Shown here: in pieces, positions 48,342 through 60,300 of the stretch
Layout of the letters: the number at the start of each line of letters is the position of its first letter
How positions within the stretch are numbered: the stretch's first letter is position 1
NCBI GenBank assembly: GCA_030248065.1
Contig: JASAMV010003928.1
Span: 1 to 64,000 of the forward strand
Length of the DNA stretch: 64,000 nt
Direction of reading: 5' to 3'
DNA from: Rhynchonema sp. JSB1_4
Taxonomy: Eukaryota > Nematoda > Chromadorea > Monhysterida > Xyalidae
Notes under the pieces: model-generated
The model's database searches: none
Seen by the model: the letters and a program-made list of their open reading frames with translations, nothing else
What the model was told of the DNA's origin: nothing
Program-made: the position numbers and the translations under genes

Positions 48342-51300
48342 TCACATCAACAAACACGCTGTGGTCTTGTCGAGCGCATTATCGTTCAGTTTCGCACATT
48401 GACAATCGCCACGCCGGGTGCATGCGAGCACTTGCAATGAAGGGTCACGTGCCGTCATCGTCGCCTTGATCGGCGGCAGCGCCTCCGGCGCCTTTACCAA
48501 CGACTTCTTTCGTCCGCTCCGACTGCCGACTGCGCGATCGTTTGCTAGTCGTTGACTCTGCAGGATGTCGCTTAATTCAGCATCCTTGTTGACGGCCTGT
48601 TTAAGTGAGCCCGACCCCTGACTATCCCCCATCGCAGCCAACGGATGCCGGGCGCGCTTGTCCTCCACCGAATTCACCGGCATCAACCTCGCCGGACTAC
48701 GGCGTCCGTGATGACGCGACCCCTGACCCTGAATCTGACTAGAACCTCCTGACTTTGATTGATCCCTCTTACTTTTGGGTGTCGGTGGTCGCGGTCCGAC
48801 ACCTTTGCTCAACAGGGTCTCCTGCGTGTCCGTTATCAGCAGCCTACTACCTGGTCTCGATTCGGCGGCTTGTTGTTTCGCCGATTTGCGCGAGCGCGAA
48901 CCCGGCCGAGATCCGGACTTGTCCGCTTTGTTTGCCGCGTTACGCGACGAACGACCGGTGCCCGGCCGAGACAACGTCTGCTTCCCGGTTTCGGCTCCTT
49001 TTTTCTCCTCTTCAGTCGCGACACCATTGACGGCCGGTGGTGGCTCTTCGGCCTCTTCAGGAATTGCCTCTTCCTTTTCTTCACCCCCTTTGTCCTTTCG
49101 ACGTTTCTTCTTATCCTTCTTTACTTGCTTCTCGCGCGCTTCCTGTGTGTACATGTGAAAATCCTGATTTATCACGATTACTGGAATTGTGGTCCATTAA
49201 ATAAACATTTCACAAGCTGCCTAATGCATAAACATAACGCGTGTGTATAAACATAATAACTACGCGTGTCTAATTGAGTGATGCGCAGTGCGCTGCGCAC
49301 TGACCTTTCCGCACCCAATCTTCTCTGCCCAGATAGTGGGCTAAATCCAACATATAGTCCAGCCACGTGCTCATGAGACGACTCTTTTTAAAGCTTGCTT
49401 GGCCAGATTCAAAAATGCGCCGGTTACACGGCCTTTTGCAAACAAAAGAAAGAGATTGGGCCGAGAGACATGATGACAAGTTCCAGCTGGCTGACCTCAA
49501 TTTGTTGCGTGCTTACGCGAACAGCAACGTCGTTCAACACACAAATGTTTTGGCAGTCCAAAGGGAACCGCGGTAGAGAGCGTGTTTTTAAAAAAATACA
49601 TGCATTTCTTTTTCTTTCATTTCCGAAATACGTGCTCATGAACCGGAACATTATTGGATCCGTTGGATAAGTTGTCTCATGAGTTCGTGGTTGGACTATG
49701 CATATACACTCTTACAGTAATGTTGTATATACAACGATAGCGCTACAAATAAAGTGATCATATACATATGTACCTGTTTCGACGTCTGATCCTTTTTCGC
49801 CCACGCAATCAACGCTTCGAGGTTCGATCCGGCGCCGATGTCGGGCATCAACGAGCTGTCGATCACCGGTGCCTGTGGACGGTTATGGTCACGTGTGACT
49901 TTTTCTTCCAAAGAAAATATTTCGAGAATTTTGACCAGCGTAAAAATTCGGTTCCGGTCCGATGTCTATATTTTGGTTGAATGTGGAAAGGTCACGTGAT
50001 CAAACCCGATCGGACACCCGCCCACACCGGTCAACAAGAATGGTACACACGTTTGTTTTACACTGGTCAAAACAAGAGAAACAAATAAAAGGCATAAGTG
50101 AACCTGATTTTCCAGGGGTGTGCTCTTTAACCCGAACGGGTCGTTGTCCTTTTCGAATCCGCTTTTTTGCGACATCCGTGACGCGTCCGACATACGCGAG
50201 TGCGCTTGCGATCCAGAGGCGGCACTGAAACATCACAAACAACTACTGTGCATCACATATACTGTGCAACTACCGTAATCAATCAGCGGTCTGTGGTACT
50301 TAGGTAACGAAGATCAATCACCATGACTTCAGTCGTGTACCGGCTAATCGGAGTCAACCGTGCGTGCCACAAGCACCACGATCTCTGATTACGACATAGT
50401 TTGTGCAAGTGCAGCACAACCACAAGCAACCTGCACAACCCACTACAGCTCTACTTTCATTGCTGGTACCCTTTGCGGTGAAATCCTATTTATAATGAAT
50501 CTTTTAAAGCTACATGTTCTGGTCACTGCGAATTAGGGGTTGTCACTGTACCCAACAGCCGTCTGCCAGTCCCGCCAGCCCAACTGTCAGCCACCACTAG
50601 TATGCACAATGCACCATAATCGACTACGGTAACGCACTACCGTAATCCTCCACTGTATACCTGAACGACATGCGACTGGCGTTGGTGCTCCGACCATCGT
50701 CGTCCATCGGCGTGTACGGTACATCCTCATCGTCAGCCACTTGATCCTGAATATCAGGGTGGAAAAAGTCGCACCCTTCGGTTGGGACACATAAGGACGT
50801 ATTTGGATAAAAAATTCGGAGCGAAACTGGGCTCGAATCAAGTTGGGCGGCAGCCGGCTAACGCTAACACCAGCCGGAATTACACCACCACTAGTGTGCC
50901 TTAAAAGGGTAGTCTCACTCCAATACAAGATGGTCACAAAAAGCAGCCCTTGTGGCCATGATCTCGGAATGGCGTACCTGATTACTGCACCCGAACTTCA
51001 AGGAACGAGTTACGGAACGCCGAAGTTCCGAAATTCGGGGCCCTCTGCGGCTTGACAATGCAAACATACAGTATCTCATCTCAGTTATAAGATAGTGAAA
51101 GGAAGAAAAAATGTCCGAGTGCCCAGATAAAAAAATACAGTCGTGCGTTGCGTCATTACCGAAATACGATCCAAGCAGCAATATCAAAAACTCCGCCTCC
51201 GCACGTCAGCAAATGCGAAAAGTTTAGAAAATGACCCCCGCCCGGTGTAACTAACGACCGGCGCTTCTCCTTCAACGGTCTTCGAAGTGTCGATTAGTGG

Positions 51301-51372
51301 ATTAGTCATGTACCGCGGTCGGCCGGCTTTGTTCACGAGCGTGTAGGTCTTCGTCTCGCCCTTGCCCTGAAG
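48342..51372 (-). CDS. Guanylyl cyclase: end of cyclase fold and long basic tail
   Basis: 51372 starts [15 protein letters not shown], the closing strand of the cyclase fold. Then come acidic/Ser segments ([28 protein letters not shown]) and a 266-codon last exon, very rich in Lys, Glu, Arg and Ser, with three SRPG-type motifs (LSRPGTG, GSRPGSR, ESRPGSR). Stop TGA at 48342. Low complexity suggests disorder and regulation by phosphorylation. The 36-nt exon 49340-49305 starts 12 bases from a MITE. Confidence 0.75.
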
Positions 51373-54300
51373 CTGTATGAACGAAAATATTGTCCATATG
51401 CCGTAGGTGTAATCAAGTTTGAAGTCTATGAGTAGATCTTATGGGATCTTACAATTATATGCATGTGCGGGTGGTGGTGTGATTGCGGTTAGCAAAACGC
51501 ATAAACATACACAGGTATCAATACCTAGGACAAAACTTTTTGCGATCGAGTACCTACGAGCATATGAAATATTTTCTAAAGAACCGGTTCACGGAAGGAT
51601 TAGCTCCCCTGGGTGCAAATTAGGAAACTTTTCCGGATCAAATCGAGACCGGTGTCAAAAGCCTTCGCCGTAAAAAAATGGTTAAGAGATGCATATGCAC
51701 ATTTATATTTTTCAAAAGTTCAACATAAAATGTTCCAACTCTATTCACTTGTTTGGACCGGACTGAATACAGTAGCTTTTGCTTTACCGTAATCTATCTA
51801 AAGGTAAACTGCGTCAACACGAGCCCGATTTCGGAGGTGGTGTGCTTACGATACGAACAGAAAGAGAATATCCTCGTTACTCTACAACGAATAACATTTC
51901 CCAAATCAGCAGCCACGTATGAATGTTTCACTAATCTGTCATCTCCGAAATCGGGCTCGTGTTGGGGTCAGGGTTGGATTAAAAAAAAGTAAAAATTGTT
52001 TTGTAAAAAAAATTTTTTTTTATAAAAAAGTTTGGCCACTTTTTTATTTTAAAATTTTAAAAAGTAAGTCCACTTATTTTAATATTTTTTCCACTTTTTT
52101 CGTTATTTTCTGACCTTTTTAAGGTAAAAAGGCATATTTTCATGTGTTTTATTTCCCATGATCCTCAAAAAATTGCCTGCGGCGCTTATATTTCAGTTTG
52201 AAATGGTGTTGTGATGGACTCAGACAGTTCCCACCAGACATCCCAACAACAGCTGCATGAATAGTATAGGACACCCCATACCGTATAATGTACAGTTATT
52301 GAGCGTGTCGTAAGCTATCGACGGACTCCACACGTTGCTCGCCTGTTTGCAGTTGTGCGGATTAGCTATTTGTTGCTCTTGTGATACAAAGTGAGTATGG
52401 TGTGAGTCTTTATCTCTCTTCAAATCTATCCCCAAATTCACAAACAGAAGGTTGGTCTTCCCTTTGTCATATACAGTATGTATACCCACAGTTACCTTCG
52501 AATTTCTCAAAGTTACGACCAAGGGGAGTAGATCGCACGTGGTTACGTAAACATGCAAGTCAGTGGAAAAGTTCTCTTTCGTGTCCCTCAAAACATACCT
52601 AAGTAACATGATTTCAGAAATTTCATTTTTCTAGAAACCAATTTTTTGGGGGTCCGGAATAAAAAAAGTGATTTCGAAAAAAAATTTTAAAAAGTTTTTT
52701 TTAAAAAAAAGTTCGATAACAAAACATTTTTTTAATCCAACCCTGGTTGGAGTAGTGTTACAATGCATGTAAAGGCAGTCTACGGGAGGTTGTCACTCAG
52801 CCCCCGAATACCGTAACCCACCGCAAGCAAGATCGTTGCAAGACCCATGCTATTCGCTGCTTATCGACACGTGTATTAGCGGCAGCAAGCTGGAAATTGT
52901 CATCGTGCGCGTCGATCACCAAAACTTAGAAATGTTGGTTGGTGTTGGCGCTAACACGCAAAAGATAGATAAAAAACAAAATGGTCTCGACACGATCCTT
53001 GCAGATCAAAATTACGGTGGGTTACGGTATTCGGGGGCTGAGTGACAACCTCCCGTAGACTGCGTTTAAAGGCAAACTACACCAACACGAGCCCGATTTC
53101 GAAGGTGGTGTGTATTCAAAACGAATAGAAAGATAAAATCATCATGCTCCACTTTGTATTCTTCAATGTGTAACATTTCCCAAACCAGCAGCCACGTATG
53201 AATGTTTCACTATTCTGCCAGCTGCGAAATCGGGCTCGTGTTGGCGTAGTTTGCCTTTAGAAGTGGCATGTGGTCATTTGACGCTATGGTACGACCTGAT
53301 ATTTGTTTGATGATTTGGGGGCACTGGGACTGAGATATTCACAAGAACGTTATGTTGCCCTCCAGTGATCTGCAACATTCTAATGCACTGGCATTGTGAT
53401 CAGAAATTTTTTTCTTAATATTTTCACCCGATCAAGCCACATAAAGGTAAATATAAACAATTTCAACACGAGTGCACCTTCAGATTTACGACGCCGCGAT
53501 GTTTGAATTTGAATTTGCCGGGCGCACACGAGTCCATGCTGTCCTTGCTCGATTGACCGCACATTATGGTCATCGGCTGAAAAATTTGTTGAATATTAAA
53601 ATACGGTCAATTTGTATTCTAATCACCGATGAGAACCTTTTTATGTTTTTGGTGGATTACCTGGTCGCGTCACCTATGTATAGTCCGTCCACCAGCTCAT
53701 GGCACTTTGTGTTGCTGCTGGCCGACTTGTTCCCTTCCTCCACGTTCTAATGAAAGAGAAATTGAGTTTCCGAAAAAAATTATTTTTGCTCCTAAATTGC
53801 TGTCTTTATGAAATCGACGTGTTTTATAGATTTTAATTTAATTTAATTTTAAATTTGATCGAATTCAATCGTTTTGGACACATTTTATTATTTTTTTAGT
53901 TTTTTGCAAAATCGCTCACACTCAATTTCTCTTTCATTAGAACGTGGAGGAAGGGACCAAACCAGCCAGCAGCAACAACAAAGTGCCATGAGCTGGTGGA
54001 CGGACTATACCTTTGTGTTCAGGATCATCTAAGATCAACCACAAATTTTGACCAGTGTGACAGGATATCTTCAGCTGACGAACAGACATTTTTCACGCTG
54101 GTCTAAATTACCGGCATGGATAATTCTAAAAATGTCCTTGCACGTTACCAGGACAGTACCAATCCGATTCCAATAGGCGATCATTAAACGCTCGATAATA
54201 ATTTATGACACAAAACAACGCAATGGAAATAAAAAATAACTTTCAGGTTTAAAATAAAGGCAAACCAGCCGTGCTTTGCAGACATAAGGGCGGCCTTACG

Positions 54301-57300
54301 TTTAACCAGGAAATAGGAAACTTTGTCACCGTGTCCCGATATCATAGACTCGCCCACTTTTAGCACAACTGGCGGAACATTAGCCAAGCATGCATTGTGC
54401 ACATGCTGTACACGCAACTTTATCAAAACATATGAGCTGCGTTGCTGTCTGTGTGGACTGGAAGTCTGCTAGCCAGCGCAACGTGTAGCGCGTGGCGTGC
54501 ACAGCAGTGTGTGTCTGCACGGTTGCATGGGTATAAGTGCAACTTTGAGCCGCAGCCAGACCGCGTTCCCGTAGCTCAGTTGGTAGAGCAACTGGCTGTC
54601 CAGGCCTGGTGGCTGGGAGGTCGGAGGTTCGAGTCCTTCCGGGAGCATACGTTTGGTGTGGCGGTTCAGAGTTCACATCTGGTTCTGCTGATTGTGCCAA
54701 ACATTTCCTATTTCCTAGTTTCGAAAAAACAACTAGGAAATAGGAAATAGGAAATATTTCCTAGTTCCTATTTCCTAGTGTCGTCTCAAATTTCCTAAGG
54801 GCTCCACCAGATAGACCCGAAACCCGAAACATAAATTTTTTCTATGTCCATGTTTCGGGTTTTAGGTTTTGAAAAAAAACCCGAAACCCGAAACACGAAG
54901 CATGATAATCGAAAATGTTTCGGTCTGCCACTTGTAGCTGATATGAACACTATTTGTTAGGGCTCCATCAGATAGACCCGGAAACCCGAAACATAAATTT
55001 TTTCTATGTCCATGTTTCGGGTTTTAGGTTTTGAAAAAAAACCCGAAACCCGAAACACAAAGCATGATAATCGAAAATGTTTCGGTCTGCCACTTGTAGC
55101 TGATATGAACAATTTATACAGTCAGTCGAAACATTTTCGATTATCATGCTTCGTGTTTCGGGTTTCGGGTTTTTTTCAGAACCCGAAACATAGACATAGA
55201 AAAAATTTATGTTTCGGGTTTCCGGGTCTATCTGATGGAGCCCTAACAAATAGTGTTTTTACACGTAAAAGATTTCCTATTGCCATTTCCTAGCTTTACG
55301 TAATACGTAAGGCCGCCCTTAGACCATACCGTCAGCCTCTGAATTCTTACACACTTAAAATGTTTCAGGTTGCTGTAGCCACGTCTCGCGCGGTTAGCCG
55401 ATAAACAACACACACAAGCGCACCCTAAATGTTTCATGATCTTGTTTCTTTCACACGCAAGCCACGCGCGACGTGGCTACAGTAACCCGAAACATTTCAG
55501 GTGTGCAAGAATCTGGGGTGATACGGTATGGTCTAAGACTGCAAAGTACGGCTGGCGCTTATACCATTTTATTGTGACTTTCCATGCGTGACGCCGTGTT
55601 GACGGTGTCGCCAAACAGACAGAAACGGGGCGCCCGTTCGCCGACCACTCCACCCACCACCGAACCGGTATTGATGCCTGAATGGGCAAGGCCAATAGAG
55701 GGCAACATCAACTTTTTGAATCTATTTGTGGAGACGGGAAAGATGGAAATCTTATCACGAGTAGCATGCACACACGAACGTTTTTTCTTTGTCCAGTAAG
55801 CTTGGGCTTAGGCTTTCCTAGGCTTTGGCTCATAGGTTCCCGCCAGGTAGACCTGTCCATAGAATGGCAAAGATGCAAGAAAAGTTCAACTTTGCACTTC
55901 GAGGTCACGTCGGGGGGTTCGAACCCGCGGTGGATGCTGCTCGTGGAGACTTCATGTCCACACTTCGAGCTTATGGTGACAAATTTGGCGCGCTAATTTT
56001 ACGCGACGTAAAAGCTTCCTCACACCTGACCAACAAAAAATGGCAAGAAATCGGTGCAATTACTTTTAAGCTGGCCACAATAGTCACACAACAAAGATAG
56101 TGACAAATCTTTGCTGATATTTTTAAAATTCTAAGTTCTCACACCCACGAAACAACATCAATCTTTATAATTGCGCACCAACCGCATTTCACGAGTATTT
56201 TGCCTCGGCCGCCAAGTGGCGGGAAGTCGACGATTTTGATTTCGTTCACAATATCGAGTGCCGTGTCAGCAATGTACTCGGCGTGGTACTCATTGCGAAC
56301 GGGAATGCCCGCTGAGATCATATAGGACTCGCCGATCGTTTCAACCTGATGTACTCGAATGGGAGTTGAAACATCATGATGCACGTGTGCACGCGTGTGG
56401 TCGGGGTCGGGATTAATTTTGATTTGACATCAAAATATGGTTTTTCTCATCAATTGTGTGAAGCAGTGTGCTGTGCGCATATAGGCACACGTCATGGCCA
56501 GCTTGGGCTGAGGTTTACGTAGGCTGCGAGTGGATAAATGCGGAATGGCAATTCCTGTATTCAGCATTCCGCGTTTATCTGCTCACCTTTGCGGAATTTT
56601 GAATTTCTGCAACTAAATTTATGCTTTTGGTCAAATATCTCAGTTGCTGTTTGCGTCAACACGCGACATTTGAGGTCAGAACGGTGGAACTTGTCATCGT
56701 CACACAAGCACGCACCATTCCGCAAAGGTGAGCAGATAACGCGGAATATGCGGAATGCAGAATTTTGCCATTCCGCATTTATCTGCTCACCAATTTCCGC
56801 ATTCCGCATTTATCTAATCGCAGCCGTAGCATGACTGTATTATACAAACAGTTGGATGCCAACTTAATGTCAAACCCGATCCCGACCACATCCTACTGCT
56901 AGCAATGTGCGTACCGTCCAAAGTTTATCGTTCCCTTTGAAACAGCATAAACGTGTATAAGCGCTGAAAACGTGCGAATTTGCTGCTGATACCATACATA
57001 ACGAAATTTTGTGTGTTTATATACAATAAGCACTCAGGTAGCAGCATGGCTTGATTTCTCGCCCCGATAACTGAGCGGTGTAATATACTAAAATAACAAG
57101 CGCTATGCCACAACACTAAAGCAGGGAGAACATGGTCACCTTGTAAACGCCGTGACGTCCAATAATCTCATCGAAGCTCGAATAGACGGTGTTCAACAGA
57201 CTGACGACTTGAACGGCGTCCAGTTTCGCGGTGAGCGCGAGGAAATCGCAAACCTGTCAAACAGTCAAGCAGGTATCACCAGAGCCGACCCGCAGTTTTC

Positions 57301-60300
57301 CGCTAATAGCCCTGGGGGCATTTAGTGGGAGCTGGTGGAAAATGGGCCCCTCGACAAGAAAAAGAAAAAGTGGAACGTTTCCACTTAGAGCCGTCGTGTG
57401 GGGTGGGGGGGGTTGCTTGAAGTAGAAAACTCCGGTGGGTATCACGCGTTGTGATCAGCTCTGCCTTGGTCGTGAATGTTCGCAGTTTCAAGATTTTTCG
57501 TGATTTCTTGACAACAAATTTTTTTTGATCAGCGCATAAATAATTTATGCGACACGCAATTCGTACCTACAGTATACTGTATGTGCATAATGTCTCAAAC
57601 CAGGGCGGTTTCAAAGGTTATACTGCACCAGCAAATAACGCAAAAAAACCACTTTCACAATGGTCGAAGTTAGAATCATGATGACTGAGTACCAAAGAAC
57701 TGTACAGTATATGGACAAGACAAGACTGGACCCAATGTCAACAACCAATCATAACCGATCAGTCAGTATCACCGACCTTTACGAATGCAAGTGTCACCGA
57801 TTCATACGTCTCACAGGTGCTTTTCGCCATTCCCGTTGACAGCAGTTCATTGGCCACCGCGCGCGGCAACATTGAACACAAAAGATCGCGCGCTGTTTTG
57901 CGCGTGATTTCGATTTCTTTCATCATGTGGCCGAGTTCGATCGAACGCTCTTTCTCCTGCAAATACACACCTTCATAGCATGAAACATTTGACGCAGTCG
58001 CATATTGCAATGTCGATTTTGCCACTATTTGACACCGAAAAGCAACCACAATTTTTCTTGGGGCGTGTACGACAGAGTTGCAACACTATAATTTCGGCAA
58101 GCGTAAAATTGCTCTGAGACGCCTGTAATGAACGACTATTTTTACGCTGGTCAAAAGTTGTGCGCCAGGCATTAGCGCATTAACGCACGCAAACAAAATG
58201 ACACACTCACAGCTTGCAACATGTCCTTCAGATCATCCGACTTCTGCACAGTTGACATGATGATTTCCTTGTTGCAATCGGCGTCCCCATAATCTTGCAA
58301 GAACAGTCCAACGTGGAATATTTCGTCCAGCGTGCTTACCCTGCAAATTCAAGGCGATCGCTTCACAATAAGTGTCGCAAAAGTCCATGGCAAGGAGCAG
58401 TGTATCAATGGTTGGATTAGGAGTAGCCATGTGAGTTTGCTTTGTGACAGCAGCAGACGATGTTGTATTATAACGTTGAGAGCCAATTCGATAGCTTGGT
58501 TGGTAAGAGAGCAATGCCCCGAGCCCTGGGTTCAAGCCCCAGTCGAGGAAAGGAACTCTTTGTTCACAATGGATTTTGGAATGTACATGCGCCCCCCGTT
58601 ATTGGATCAGGAGGAGGCATCAATTTTTGTTCACGCTGACCAAAGCCAATGCTGAACAGGAAGAGTCGGTAAGATTTGTTTTGTGGGGTGAAACGGCGGG
58701 AAACCGTTTTTACAGATGTGATTGGAAAGGCCTTATGTGATGTGAACTGGAACGAGATTTTCAGAAATGATTGCGGTCCTGATCTGATCCTGAGGGTTGG
58801 GCTACATAGTATAGCTTCAGATGGTCTGACGTAAAGCTGAACGGAAAGGGCTGCTTTATTTGCACATGCGAACGTGTGGCAGCGAGCCGCACAGACAACT
58901 CAGTTTAGCACATGCAAAAACTAACACAACGGTCGGCAAGTAGATGAACATGTCATTCTTCTTCAGCCACAACATCGGTCCTTTCAGCACGAGATACGGC
59001 AACGGAACGTCGTCCTCATCCCCCTCGTGGTGCTCCTCCTCTGCTTGGGCGGTAAAAATTTTCTCTTTTATTCCTTTTGGCTTTTCTCGTGCATTAAATA
59101 TGCAGCAGCGTCACACACCGTATACTTGGTGCTACAGACATAAGGATCGAAGTGGTATCAATCTTTTGATGCAGGATATCTTGGATCTCAAAACATCGAG
59201 TTTCAGTTCCAAAACGTTCGCACACATACAGATTCGAAACCCATTCCACTCGTTTTTTACTTGCAGCATTGTGAACGAGAGAGCGTGATAGTATTTTGAC
59301 TTATATTCATGTGGTCAACACACAGCGTCAACCCTGGTCGTCAACGCATATAGTGCAATGTCATTAGCTGCGCTCATTCAAACGTTGCTTGCGTTAACTA
59401 TTCCGCGACTTTTCAGACCCGGTAGTTCAGGCCAGACCTTTTCAGACCCAGCTTCTCAGGCTCGGCCGATTCAGGCCCGCATTATTATATGACACATTTA
59501 TGGGCTTGGCCGGGCCAGAATCGGCCGGGCCTGAATTGACCAGGCCTGAACCTGTGCCCCGGGACTGAACCGTCACATAATATGCGTTGGCGACCAGCGT
59601 TGACGATTTCCGTGGATGATCGTATTGTTGGGTTATACCTTGTTGCGGCATATCAACCTCGACCTTCTCCTCCACCGCATCATTTACTGCAAATGAGATG
59701 GCGGCTTTCGCTCGCTTCTGGATCGGAAACAGCGACTCCATTTGAAACAGACAGTTGAGATGCGCCAGCACCTGTATATAGTCGGCGCAAATTAGATGCT
59801 GCTTTTATCCGGTGTGAAATACAGAATGAATCATACGATATCGATCGGTCCTAGATACGGAATATGGAATATTCCCACTCCTTCCCCCGCCGCAGAAGGG
59901 CTGAAAACAGAAGTTGTCCTAAAATGGCGGGAAACCATGTCTAAATCGTCTTATTACTCTCACACACGGCATCTTCGTGCCCGTCTACCATCAAACTACG
60001 ATCATCGTTCGCTACAGAATCATTGTCGACAGCCAGAATCACTCGTTGCGCCCATTCCATTTTGTCCTGTCCATTCAATCGAATCACCACGCGACCGACG
60101 TAGTTCGTCGCACGTGGTCGATCGACACGTCGACACACGTTGGTCTTCTGACGTGGCCGCCTTTTCTTCTTCTGCTGTCTTCCTTTTCTGTGCTTCATTC
60201 GTCGACGTGGACGACTCGAGATTGGAATGCAGGGTCTTTTCTTGGGACATTTGATGTATTTAGGCGATGGTTCTTCGGGTACCCTTGACGACTTCGGGCG

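Larger units (their letters stand above)
54288..55318. mobile_element. Composite element with GGGCGGCCTTACG ends, carrying a tRNA-like sequence
   Basis: GGGCGGCCTTACGT at the left and ACGTAAGGCCGCCC at the right. Inside are TTTCCTATTTCCTAG simple repeats, a tRNA-like sequence and two GGGCTCC palindromes (54797-54955 partial, 54960-55244). The right flank is TTA, shared with the next palindrome. Confidence 0.65.

Noticed and set aside
48755..49250. Long plus-strand frames opposite the cyclase tail
   Set aside because: They are antisense to a coding exon that is supported by splice phase and composition; no domain.
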